Origin: Streptococcus thermophilus
GTDB taxonomy: Bacteria; Bacillota; Bacilli; Lactobacillales; Streptococcaceae
Direction of reading: 5' to 3'
Assembly: GCF_010120595.1 (NCBI RefSeq)
Contig: NZ_CP038020.1
Location: 1,736,001 to 1,800,000 of the forward strand
Length of the DNA stretch: 64,000 nucleotides
Shown piece after piece: positions 17,375 to 26,173 of the stretch. Position 1 is the stretch's first letter. Each line of letters begins with the position of its first letter. Below the pieces are notes generated by a model that made no database searches, was not told the DNA's origin, and saw only the letters and a program-made list of their open reading frames with translations. The translations under genes and the position numbers were made by a program.

Positions 17375-18546
17375 ATAACTCTCTTCTTTTCTAGAAAAGC
17401 AATTAGCTTCTCAATTCCTAATTGAATCGTTTTTAAATCTGATACTAAACTTAATCGGATGTATCCCTTACCAAATTCTCCAAAAGTAGAACCCGGAATC
17501 AAAGCTACTTGTTCCTTTGTAAGAAACTCTTCCACAAAAGTAATATCATCTATTGTTTTAGGTAGTTTAATCCAAATGAAAAAAGTTCCTTCTGATTTTA
17601 TAACATCAATATTATGTTCTTCCAACAGACTTAAAACAAGATCTCGTCTTTCCTTATACAACTTTTGAAGTTGCCCACGTTCCTTCTCTGAATATAAAAG
17701 TGCATATGTCGAAGCATCCTGAACCGATCCAAACGTTCCTCCAACAGAAGCCCTAATATAGCCTTTTAGAAGAGAAATAACCTCTTTGTTTCCGACTGCA
17801 AAAGCAATCCCAAAGCCCGCCATGTTAAAGGTCTTAGAAAGTGTATAGATTTCTATTCCTACTTCTTTAGCTCCGGGAGCCTGCAGAAAACTAGGAGATT
17901 TTCCTGAAAAGCTAATATCCGAATAAGCAAAATCATGAGAAACAACAAGATTATTCTCTTTAGCAAAGGCTACAGTTTCCTTAAAGAATTCGTCATTTGC
18001 TCCAGCACCAGTTGGGTTATTGGGATAATTTAAAAAAAGTAATTTTGATTTCTCTAGGATTTCTTTAGGAATAGATGAATATTGAGGTAGAAAATTATTT
18101 TCAATAGTTAAAGGGAGAGGATAATTAACGGCTCCAGCCATCTTAATTCCCGCATCATATCCAAAAAATGCTGGATTCGGTGTTAAAACGATATCTTCAG
18201 GATTCGCCAGAACCATTGGTAAAGCAGTTAATGCCACAAGCAAACCACTAAATATCATCACTTCGTCATTACTAAGTTCAACATCATACTCAGATTTATA
18301 AAAAGAAATAATTGCTTCTTTTAAACTGTCCTTACCTCCATATGGAGGATAGCCCTGATTTTTCACCTTAACTGAAGCCTTTAAAAATTCTTCAACGATG
18401 GGTTGAAAGGTCGGTTGATCAGGATTACCTCGTCCTAAGTTAATGACCCTTTTTCCCTCTTTGTTTAATTTTTTTATTTCTCCCTGTTGATGAGATGTAA
18501 AATGATTCTGTCTCTGAGACACTCGATAGGGCGCTATTATTTCCAT
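17371..18546 (-). CDS. Pyridoxal-phosphate aminotransferase, class I/II
   Basis: 391 residues, fold-type I. The N-terminal substrate region INLGRGNPDQPT, the FLNYPNNPTGAGAN block, the Asp/Tyr pair SHDFAYSDISF, the Schiff-base lysine in YTLSKTFNMAGFGIAF and the C-terminal Arg in GKGYIRLSL are all present, so it should be active. It is closest in layout to LL-diaminopimelate or aspartate-type aminotransferases of the MalY/AspC group. Within this operon it presumably exchanges an amino group on the imported compound. Confidence 0.9.
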   Translation of the reverse strand: MEIIAPYRVSQRQNHFTSHQQGEIKKLNKEGKRVINLGRGNPDQPTFQPIVEEFLKASVKVKNQGYPPYGGKDSLKEAIISFYKSEYDVELSNDEVMIFSGLLVALTALPMVLANPEDIVLTPNPAFFGYDAGIKMAGAVNYPLPLTIENNFLPQYSSIPKEILEKSKLLFLNYPNNPTGAGANDEFFKETVAFAKENNLVVSHDFAYSDISFSGKSPSFLQAPGAKEVGIEIYTLSKTFNMAGFGIAFAVGNKEVISLLKGYIRASVGGTFGSVQDASTYALLYSEKERGQLQKLYKERRDLVLSLLEEHNIDVIKSEGTFFIWIKLPKTIDDITFVEEFLTKEQVALIPGSTFGEFGKGYIRLSLVSDLKTIQLGIEKLIAFLEKKRVI

Positions 18547-18548
18547 AT

Positions 18549-19600
18549 CTATCCTCTAATTTCTTCTAAAGCTTCCCTGACAATGTGTGCTTCCAAACCT
18601 GGGAATACTGATTGAACTCGGCTATCATTTGATTTAGATATATAGTTAGATAATTCATCAAGCTCTTCGTCTGTATCCAAGCCCAGTTCTTTTAATGTCA
18701 AAGGTAAACCAATCTTAGCGTGGTAGTCCTCAATCTCCTTACGATAAACTGCCGAAGGCTCCCTTTCAATGATTGTCTGTAGAAGACTTCCTAAAGCAAC
18801 AGCTTCTCCGTGTGTTTTTATATAATCCGGTTTTACTTTGACATAGCCATTATAAAATGCATGAGCTATAACACTTCTACCATCTTGATCCAATATCCCA
18901 TCTACAGATGCAGCAACTAAGAAAATCGTATCAAATAAATTGGTCAATGCTAAATCGTCTAGGGCTTCAATGTCAGTCACCTTCAACACTTCACGCCTAC
19001 AGATTGTAATATACTCTTTTCCTATTTGTGCAGAGACAAGGTTCTCATTTTCCTTGGTAATTTGTCGTCTTATTTCATAAAATTTAGCAAGTGTATCCCC
19101 AATGCCCCATAAAAGATATTTTCGTGGTGCTGTCTTTAGAATATCTGGTTCCAACAAGACTAAATCCACCGCTTTTTTATGTCTCACATTAGCTATTTTT
19201 TCGTGAGCCTCAGAATAGACAATACTCTTTGTTGTAAGGGCGGCACAGTTTGAAGGAACTGTTTGGACGATAACTGATTTTATCGATAAGTTATCAGTTA
19301 CAAGTTTTGCTGTGTCTACCAACTGACCATCACCAAAAGCAATTAAAGCATCCGCATCAGTGATAATTTTTTCTATTCTTTCAACTTCTTGGAATGTGCA
19401 ATATCCCGTGAACAATATTATAGATTTTCAACTAAAAAGCTTTCTGGGAGAAATGGTTTGATAACTTCCAGTACTATCTCGTCTGTCAGAATAATAGATC
19501 GATCAATTCCTCTATCCTTCAATAAAGATGGGAGTTGATTCAAAATACCGGCCTTATTTATATATTCTGATAGTCTCATTCTAATAATGCGTTTTACCAT
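18549..19600 (-). pseudogene. Iron-containing alcohol / glycerol-dehydrogenase-like protein, frameshifted
   Basis: The first 60 codons (19600-19418, good GGAG site) end at a TAA; the other 288 codons lie in a shifted frame to 18549. Together they give about 350 residues of a GldA-like NAD-dependent dehydrogenase. FGDGQLVDTAK is the nucleotide-binding GGG-like motif, PSNCAALTTKS the substrate loop, and GIGDTLAKFYEIR and HGEAVALG carry metal-ligand Asp and His. The break is near 19420 in CTATAATATTG. Translation could restart at a TTG in the second frame, but without the N-terminal beta strand it would probably not fold. Confidence 0.8.
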
Positions 19601-19602
19601 CG

Positions 19603-20742
19603 TTACTCCTTTTTAAAATGATTCAGTAGCGCAAATGCACTTTCAACGAAATAATTCACTGCAACTGGTAAAGCTTCATCTCTAACAATAAAATCATCAT
19701 GGTGCCAATCAGGAGCATTCTCTTCACCATTTGAACCTACAAAAGCAAAGACCCCAGGAATCTTTTCCTGATAAGCAGCAAAATCCTCTCCTCCTGTTGA
19801 AGGAAGTGTTTCAATCACTTCAGCAAACTTTTTGCTATTTTCAAAAATGATTGGTGTCAAGTCTCTATCGTTAAATGTTACATTTGGAGCATTTCCCCAA
19901 TTGATCTCAACTCTTGCATCAAATTGTTGCGAAACAGCTTTTACGACTTTCTCAAATCTTTCAATTACAGAAAGTCTTACCTCTGGATCAAAGGAACGAA
20001 TGGTTCCTTCAAAATAACCATTTGCTGGAAGGACATTCCAAGTTGTACCTACATCAATATGAGTAACTGATAAAACAGCTGATTCAAAAGGTGATACCGT
20101 ACGAGACACGATATTTTGCAAATTATTAATGATTGTCGTAATAACCAAAACAGTATCAACACCAAGGTCTGGACGAGCTGCGTGAGCACTCACTCCATTT
20201 ACTATTACTTTAAACTGTTCAACCCCTGCCATAATTGCACCTGAGCGTAATCCAATTTGACCTGGTTTTAGATGCGGGTTATTATGGTAACCAATAATAG
20301 CTGAAACATTTTCAAGCCCACCAGCTTCAATAACCTTATAACCACCTTGAAAGTTCTCCTCAGCTGGTTGGAATATCAACCTAACTGTCCCATTTAATTC
20401 AGCTTCACGCTCTTTCAGTAGTTCTGCTGCACCAAGCAAACTTGTTTGGTGAAAATCATGACCACACGCATGCATAGCACCATTTGAACTAGCATAGTCA
20501 AGATTCGTCCTCTCAACAATTGGAAGTGCATCAATATCAGCACGTAAAGCTATAATTGGTAACCCAGATCCAATCTCAGCAATCACACCTGTCTCCAATG
20601 GATAATCCAAAGGTTTGATTTCAAGCTCAGATAAATAGTTTTTTATATATTTTGTTGTTTCATATTCTTGCTCAGAAATCTCTGGATGTTCATGAATATA
20701 GTGTCTCACTTTAGCTAATTTACTATAAAAAGTATCAGTCAT
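19603..20742 (-). CDS. M20-family amidohydrolase (N-acyl-amino-acid type)
   Basis: 379 residues. Metal-binding motifs are ALRADIDALPI, HACGHDFHQT, QPAEEN and GYHNNPHLKPG; the lid domain has VNGVSAHAARPDLGVDTV. These match the M20D aminoacylase/HipO/N-acetyl-diaminopimelate deacetylase group. Start at 20742 is supported by GAGAGG and by the family N-terminus. It is the first gene of the nine-gene operon, next to a leader with an inverted repeat. It likely removes an acyl group from an imported or intermediate N-acyl amino acid. Confidence 0.9.
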   Translation of the reverse strand: MTDTFYSKLAKVRHYIHEHPEISEQEYETTKYIKNYLSELEIKPLDYPLETGVIAEIGSGLPIIALRADIDALPIVERTNLDYASSNGAMHACGHDFHQTSLLGAAELLKEREAELNGTVRLIFQPAEENFQGGYKVIEAGGLENVSAIIGYHNNPHLKPGQIGLRSGAIMAGVEQFKVIVNGVSAHAARPDLGVDTVLVITTIINNLQNIVSRTVSPFESAVLSVTHIDVGTTWNVLPANGYFEGTIRSFDPEVRLSVIERFEKVVKAVSQQFDARVEINWGNAPNVTFNDRDLTPIIFENSKKFAEVIETLPSTGGEDFAAYQEKIPGVFAFVGSNGEENAPDWHHDDFIVRDEALPVAVNYFVESAFALLNHFKKE

Positions 20743-20775
20743 CGGGTTACCTCTCTCGAAAATTTCATAGTCCAT

Positions 20776-20820
20776 ATCATAACATTGCATTCTAAACTTG
20801 CATAATTGTCATAAATTATG
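20776..20820 (-). promoter_or_regulatory. Operator-like inverted repeat and possible -10 of the nine-gene operon
   Basis: CATAATT-N6-AATTATG (20801-20820) is a perfect 7-bp inverted repeat. A TATGAT (20776-20781) about 20 bp downstream on the minus strand could be the -10, with the repeat covering a poor -35. This suggests an activator or repressor site. The regulator is not in the window. Confidence 0.4.
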
Positions 20821-20977
20821 GCTAGCTATAAAAAATATTTATTGCAAATTTTTAATCTATCTATATTTCCTTATAGAATAATGGTTTTATACATTTCTAA
20901 ATACTCTTATAAAAAGAAAAATGAGAGATGACATTACTAAAACCTATCTACCCATAAATAAAATCTATCACCCACAC

Positions 20978-21010
20978 AAAAAAAATCCATCACAATTGTG
21001 ATAGGATTTT
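20978..21010 (-). terminator. Terminator of brnQ
   Basis: On the minus strand AAAATCC-T-ATCACAATTGTGAT-GGATTTT forms a long near-perfect stem followed by a T run, right after the brnQ stop. Confidence 0.8.
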
Positions 21011-21014
21011 ATTT

Positions 21015-22343
21015 TTATTCCATTTCAAAGCTTTCGCTCTTGATTTTATCTGGTAAAACGAGAGACAAGAGGATACACAAGATGGCTGGTATCAACCATG
21101 GCAATGATGCTCCCGATAATGGAAGGAAGTTAATGATGGCATTAAGTCCTGCAAGTTTGAACTGACTGCCAATTACACTAAGCAAAGCGATAAGTGTCAC
21201 TACAGTAACTGTAATTTGCATACCAGGTTTAGACAAGGCTACAAACTTATTAGCAATTACAATCATAACAATTGTAATTGTAATTGGGTAAAGAATCAAA
21301 AGTACTGGTACTGAGAAAGCAATGATATTATTAAGTCCCAAGTTGGCAATCGCAAATCCAATAAGAGTAAAAACAATAGCATAGGTTTTGTATGAGACTT
21401 GTGGGAAGGCCTTATTAAAGAACTCACCGGTCGCCACAATCAAGCCTGCTGTTGTCGTAAAGCACGTCACTGTTACCATAACTGCTAGGAAAATCTGTGA
21501 AATCGGACCAAAGATAGCCTGTGTTGCACTCGATAGAACTGCTGCTCCAAGGTTAGCACCTTCTCCCAAAGTTGATGTATCAAGTGGGAAATGGTTACCC
21601 AAGAATGCTAGACCTAAGTATAAACCTGAGAACATCAATCCAACCAGAATACCTACAATCCAAATGGTTGAGATGTGCTCTTTTTTAGATTTAAAGCCTA
21701 ATTGATTGAGGGTTACTACTGCCACCACACTAAAGGCTACCGAAGCCAAGGCATCTAAAGTATTGTACCCTTCCAAGAAACCATTACCAAAAGCTGAGGC
21801 TTTATAAGCTTCTGTTGCAGTATGTGTGCTATGACCACCATATTTAAAGGCACCAACTACAATCAAAATAACGATTAATAGGGCAAAAATAGGAGTCAGG
21901 ATTCGACCAATACTATCTAAAATCTTAGAAGGATTCATTGCAATCCATAAAGCCAAGGCAAAATAAACGGCTGTGAAGGCAAGTAACCATAGACTAGTAT
22001 GACTATTACCAAGCATTGGTTCAATACCAATTGAAAAAGCTGTTGCTGCTGTCCTTGGGATGGCAAAGAATGGTCCAATAGACAAGTAAAGCACCGACAA
22101 GTATAGCAAGGCAAACTTAGGTGAGATTTTTTGAGAAATCTCATGAATATATCCCTTCGGATTTAGAGCCCCAATAATAAGTGTTAGAATTGCAATTCCG
22201 ACACCAGATAGAACAAAACCGGCAATAGCTGGCCAGAAATGACCTCCAGATTCAAAGCCTAGCTGAGGTGGGAAAGTTAGGTTTCCCGCTCCGAAGAACA
22301 TACCAAACAGTAAAAGGGCTGTAAGGCCTCCTTTTTTTAACAT
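21015..22343 (-). CDS. brnQ: Branched-chain amino acid transporter, LIVCS family
   Basis: 442 residues with twelve membrane helices. FGAGNLTFPPQLGFESG near residue 20 is the diagnostic BrnQ N-terminal motif, followed by IGPFFAIPRTAATAFSIGI. These symporters take up leucine, isoleucine and valine with Na+ or H+. Start has GAGTAACTT upstream, weak but in place. A separate unit with its own terminator. No clear CodY box is found upstream, although regulation by branched-chain amino acids would be expected. Confidence 0.93.
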   Translation of the reverse strand: MLKKGGLTALLLFGMFFGAGNLTFPPQLGFESGGHFWPAIAGFVLSGVGIAILTLIIGALNPKGYIHEISQKISPKFALLYLSVLYLSIGPFFAIPRTAATAFSIGIEPMLGNSHTSLWLLAFTAVYFALALWIAMNPSKILDSIGRILTPIFALLIVILIVVGAFKYGGHSTHTATEAYKASAFGNGFLEGYNTLDALASVAFSVVAVVTLNQLGFKSKKEHISTIWIVGILVGLMFSGLYLGLAFLGNHFPLDTSTLGEGANLGAAVLSSATQAIFGPISQIFLAVMVTVTCFTTTAGLIVATGEFFNKAFPQVSYKTYAIVFTLIGFAIANLGLNNIIAFSVPVLLILYPITITIVMIVIANKFVALSKPGMQITVTVVTLIALLSVIGSQFKLAGLNAIINFLPLSGASLPWLIPAILCILLSLVLPDKIKSESFEME

Positions 22344-22556
22344 AAGTTACTCCAATCTAAAACAAAACATGACGTTTCAAAAGGAAACGGCTTGTTCATT
22401 AATACTTTTAGTTAACTTAATTAGTATGACATGATTAATTTGGAATTTCAAGCTATTGAAACTTATCCACAAAGGTTTTTAAAATTTCAAATATTCTGTC
22501 TGATTGTATGAAAAAACTAGACAAGATTCCTATCTCGTCTCGTTTAACGACTTAAA

Positions 22557-23256
22557 TTATGGGTGACTAACAATTAGTTCAAGATTTCCCTCGATTTCCC
22601 AAGCTTGAACATCGCTTGGTAGAATGAAATAACCTCCTTTGGCAATGTCGTAATCTTGCCCGTCTACGTTAAGGCTTCCTTGACCATCAAGCACACTAAA
22701 CAAACTGTAATCAGCAGTCTTTTCAAAATCAGCCTTACCTGAAATTTCCCATTTGTAAACAGCAAAGAAATCACTTGCCACTAAGAGCGTTGATTTGAGA
22801 TCATCTACTTTTGTTGTAACTGGGCGACTGTTGGCAGGTTCACCGATAGTAAGCGCGTCGATAGATTTTTCTAGATGGAGATCACGCAAATTGCCTTGGT
22901 CATCCTTACGGTCAAAATCATAAACACGATAAAGTCGTATCACTAGATTGTTGTGTTTCAAGAACCATGATACCTGCACCAATAGCATGCATGGTACCAC
23001 TTGGTACATAGAAGAAATCTCCTGCTTTAACTGGAACCTTGGTCAAGAAATTTTCCCAATCCTTACTTTCAATTTGCTGGCGCAATTCTTCTTTTGATTT
23101 AGCATTGTGACCATAAATGATTTCTGCACCTGGTTCAGCGGGAATGATATACCAACACTCTATTTTACCAAGCTCACCTTCATGTTCAAGTCCATAAGCA
23201 TCATCTGGGTGGACCTGAACTGAAAGCCAATCATTGGCATCCAAAATCTTCGTCAA
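22557..23256 (-). pseudogene. manA: Mannose-6-phosphate isomerase, 5'-truncated and frameshifted
   Basis: Two frames together encode the ManA cupin from TKILDANDWLSVQVHPDD to the natural C-terminus ELIVSHP. The zinc-binding QVHPDD, ECWYII and GTMHAIG segments are visible. The first ~80 codons are missing: homology starts abruptly near 23256. An extra T at about 22931 (ACTTTATCG for ACTTATCG) shifts frame after SSDTT. ManA links mannose-6-phosphate and fructose-6-phosphate; loss would remove mannose use. Confidence 0.9.
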
Positions 23257-23258
23257 AA

Positions 23259-23333
23259 ATGGGATATGACAACATTTTAGATATCTTCATCACTGAATAT
23301 GATAAAGGAAACATTAATGTCGTGACTTATTAG
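23259..23333 (+). pseudogene. Short C-terminal gene remnant, family unknown
   Basis: The plus-strand frame gives MGYDNILDIFITEYDKGNIN-VVTY and a stop at 23331. It begins where manA homology ends and has no ribosome site, so it looks like the 3' end of a gene whose front was deleted together with the front of manA. I do not recognise the family. Confidence 0.3.
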
Positions 23334-23400
23334 ACAAATCACTTGCATTACGGTCTAAGATTTTCTACAATGGTCTCATCATAAAAAAGGAGGTACTATC

Positions 23401-23595
23401 ATGGGTATCGAAGATAAATTGAATCAAGCTAAAGGAGCTCTTAAAGAGGGTGCTGGTAAACTGACTGGCGATAAAAAGACTGAAATCGAAGGTGCGGTTG
23501 AAAAAGTTGTAGAAAAAGCAAAAGACGGTATCAAATATGTTAAAGAAGGCGTTGATGATGCGGTTGAAGTCCTTAAAAATAGCTTTAAAAAATAA
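23401..23595 (+). CDS. CsbD-family stress protein
   Basis: 64 residues, highly charged and amphipathic: KLNQAKGALKEGAGKLTGD is the CsbD signature, followed by a lysine/glutamate-rich helix. CsbD proteins accumulate under general stress; biochemical role unknown. The start follows a strong AAGGAGG. It has its own terminator. Confidence 0.88.
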   Translation: MGIEDKLNQAKGALKEGAGKLTGDKKTEIEGAVEKVVEKAKDGIKYVKEGVDDAVEVLKNSFKK

Positions 23596-23600
23596 GACAA

Positions 23601-23650
23601 AAAAGAAGTTTTCAAGCCATTTGGCAAGAGAACTTCTTTTTTATTTTTTT
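23601..23650 (+). terminator. Terminator of the CsbD gene
   Basis: AAAAGAAGTTTTC...GAGAACTTCTTTT with a long loop and a T-rich tail. Confidence 0.75.
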
Positions 23651-23661
23651 CTAAACTGAAA

Positions 23662-23936
23662 TTACTTACGAGATCGCTTGCTTCCTTTAAGTGCAAATGA
23701 TGTTTCATAAGTACAGCTCCTAATGCACCTAATCCCAAGCTACTCACATCACCAGTATCTGGTAAAGTTGATTTATTTACTTGGCTACTTTGTGAACTTT
23801 TAGCAGACTGGTTAGCCTTAGAGCTTTTATTTTATTTTTGAACAAGATTAGTTTGTACAACTGAGCTACCCAAAATTAAGCTAGCGACTAGGACTGCCCC
23901 AACTTTTTTCCCGTTTTGATGATTTCTTAATGGCAT
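23662..23936 (-). pseudogene. Very small LPxTG-anchored surface protein, doubly broken
   Basis: One minus-strand frame reads as a tiny exported protein. A signal peptide with a hydrophobic core (KKVGAVLVASLILGSSVV) is followed by a Ser/Lys/Gln-rich linker, LPDTG, a hydrophobic helix and, in a shifted frame, the basic tail ALKGSKRSRK. A TAA codon interrupts just after the signal peptide, and a missing T near 23694 (CTTATG for CTTTATG) breaks the sorting signal. Without lesions it would be about 91 residues, far shorter than most sortase substrates, so either the middle was deleted or it was a naturally short wall protein. Confidence 0.7.
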
Positions 23937-24465
23937 AACGTTCTTGTGTTTGTTTGGTATGTTTGTATGTCATCTATTAAACCTTCTACTTACTTTTGCG
24001 ATGACTCTATTAAACACTAGAAAACTAGAACAAGGCTTAAAGAAACGTTAATCTTTACTTAAAGTAAAAAAGTCCCCAAAATATTGAGAACTTTCAATCT
24101 CTAGGATAGACCAGTCTAAATTTTTCCAAAACAACTTGGCTTTCCTAACTAAAATTCAATCCGGCCTCATGCAACCATTTGCTAAAGAGGTCCTCATGAA
24201 TCTTTTGCCAGTAAGCTAGGATTCAATCTCCTTTACCTTCTTTGTATGGTCAACGCTAACTTGTTTAAAAGGAAGAACCACAATTTTAGTTGTTTCAATA
24301 ATACAAACGGCATTTTACTTGGGCAATGGGGCCTAGCTAACTGCAAACAAGTCGACAGGTGAGCTAATTACTGTCTTTTGTCCCATCAAAACCAAATTGT
24401 GAGCTAGTCTGTCTCTACTTCAAATATCAAAAATGGTAGGCCAAAAGGGCTCTACCATTCTCATC
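23937..24465. other. Gene-poor stretch with peptide debris
   Basis: No intact gene. On the minus strand, 24145 to about 24330 gives two out-of-frame pieces (...VVLPFKQVSVDHTKKVKEIES and YWQKIHEDLFSKWLHEAGLNF) that look like the end of a once-translated protein. The pattern is faintly like an effector-binding (GyrI/AraC-associated) domain, but this is not secure. The rest shows nothing. Confidence 0.35.
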
Positions 24466-25851
24466 TTAATACTTAGAATGTTTGTAACCGTAAAAGGCAT
24501 AAATAGCCGAACCAATTAGCACTGCTATGCCAAAGGCTGACCAGGTTTGCCAACTGTACTGACTCATAAATGAGAGACAGACGATGATGGAAAGGATTGG
24601 TAAGACAGGAACAAATGGGACCTTGAACTCATCCTTCTGTGGCAAGCCCTTGTCTTTACGAAGAATGATAAGAGCAATAGCCAAGAGGACCAAATAAGCC
24701 AAAGTCGAAATATTAACCAAGGATGCCATATTAGCCAAAGAAAAGATGCCTGATGAGATGGCAGAAAGGACTCCAGTCAAAAGTGTCGCATAATGTGGAA
24801 CCTTATGGGTCTTTGAAACCTTTTGAAAAGTTTGTGGAAGAAATCCATCACGCGCCAAGCTATAAACCATGCGACTAAGGGCATAGGCCATGGAAATACA
24901 TACGGTAATCAAGGTCATAATGGCAACTACCGATACATAATTGGCTGCCCAAGACACACCAATATAACGAAGGGCATAAGCTACGGCATCGTCGACATTT
25001 AACTTGGTATAGTGGACAACTCCCGTCAAGACTAATGAAACCACTGCATAAAGTGAAGCGACGATAATCAAAGCGAGAACTATACCTCGAGGAACATTCT
25101 TTTGTGGTTCCTTAATCTCATCTACTGTCATAGAAATGGATTCAAATCCAAGAAAACCAAAGAACATGAGAGAAGCACCTGCCATAATCCCCGTCTTCCC
25201 ACCATAAATTTGGCCGAAGCCAAATGGTGCAAAGTTAGCCCAGTTGTCCGGATTCAGATGGAAAAGACCAACTAGGATGAAAACCGCCAAGGCAGAGAAC
25301 TTAAGCACTACTAGGAGTGAGTTCAAACGAAGGACTTGTTTGGAATCCATGAGGAGAAGAGCCGTCACAAGCACCAAAACCAAGACTGGCAATAGGTCAA
25401 TATAGGTCCCCTGACTCGGATTAAAAGGGCCACTGATAGCCTTGGGGAGCTGTAGACCAAAGCTTGCCAAGAGCCCCTTGAGGTAGGCTCCCCAACCAGA
25501 GGCAACACTAGACACGGCGTTCATGAAAACGATCATTGTAAGCCATCCGCCCATCCAAGCAGGGTACTCACCCCAAGAAGCATAGAGATAACCATAAACA
25601 CCACCAGCGGATGGATAGCGTGAGGCAAACTCAGCAAAGAAAATCGCCGACATACCCACACAAACGGCTGAAATCAAAACCGAAATAATCAGGGCTGGAC
25701 CTGCCAAGGTTGATGCCGCGGTACCAGTAATCGTAAAGATTCCTGTCCCAACCATGGCACCGATTCCCAGAAGGACTACATCCCTAAGGGTCAGATGCCG
25801 TTTCATCTCGGTTTGAGACAAACCAACATCCTTTTTACGAAAAATACTCAT
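24466..25851 (-). CDS. APC-superfamily amino acid permease
   Basis: 461 residues, twelve helices. GIGAMVGTGIFTITG in helix 1 is the APC substrate-binding motif, GGVYGYLYASWGEYPAWMGGW follows in helix 3, and FFGFLGFESISMTVDEIKEPQKNVPRGI marks helix 6 and the loop after it. This matches the cationic-amino-acid (CAT/YfnA-like) group. Preceded by GGAG and an extended -10 promoter at 25885. The exact amino acid is not predictable. Confidence 0.88.
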   Translation of the reverse strand: MSIFRKKDVGLSQTEMKRHLTLRDVVLLGIGAMVGTGIFTITGTAASTLAGPALIISVLISAVCVGMSAIFFAEFASRYPSAGGVYGYLYASWGEYPAWMGGWLTMIVFMNAVSSVASGWGAYLKGLLASFGLQLPKAISGPFNPSQGTYIDLLPVLVLVLVTALLLMDSKQVLRLNSLLVVLKFSALAVFILVGLFHLNPDNWANFAPFGFGQIYGGKTGIMAGASLMFFGFLGFESISMTVDEIKEPQKNVPRGIVLALIIVASLYAVVSLVLTGVVHYTKLNVDDAVAYALRYIGVSWAANYVSVVAIMTLITVCISMAYALSRMVYSLARDGFLPQTFQKVSKTHKVPHYATLLTGVLSAISSGIFSLANMASLVNISTLAYLVLLAIALIILRKDKGLPQKDEFKVPFVPVLPILSIIVCLSFMSQYSWQTWSAFGIAVLIGSAIYAFYGYKHSKY

Positions 25852-26173
25852 TTTTATACTCCATTTTCTGAGAAATACCGCACTATTATACCATACTGCA
25901 AGACAAAAATAGAGCTATTTCTGTGTTTTTATACCTCTATTAATAAAAAACATATCAAGATTAAGATTTCGTAACAAGTATTTTCTAACGTGTGCCCTAT
26001 ATCTATCAAAAACCGACTGCTCAAAACTTTGCTTTAGTTGTCCATTATTCTGCAGTTTTAGTAAATTGGGATCATTTAAATTAGAAAACACTATGGAAAG
26101 GTTACCAATTGCGTTTGATTTTTCTAATGAAAGATGTTAGAAAGGTGGCATTAAAAGGAAAAGGGTAACTTTT
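25852..26173. promoter_or_regulatory. Divergent intergenic region with the permease promoter
   Basis: On the minus strand TATAAT at 25885-25890 with a preceding TG gives an extended -10 for the permease. The palindrome AAATAGAGCTATTT lies just upstream of it. The rest, leading to the glucan-binding-protein gene, holds no clear promoter or ORF. Confidence 0.45.

Noticed and set aside
20743..21014. T-box or amino-acid riboswitch in the leader of the nine-gene operon
   Set aside because: No T-box sequence, specifier stem or terminator/antiterminator pair is visible between 20743 and the promoter.
23424..23747. 107-codon minus ORF beginning MSSLGLGALG across the CsbD gene
   Set aside because: Its first part is the sorting signal of the broken LPxTG gene; the rest is the antisense of CsbD.
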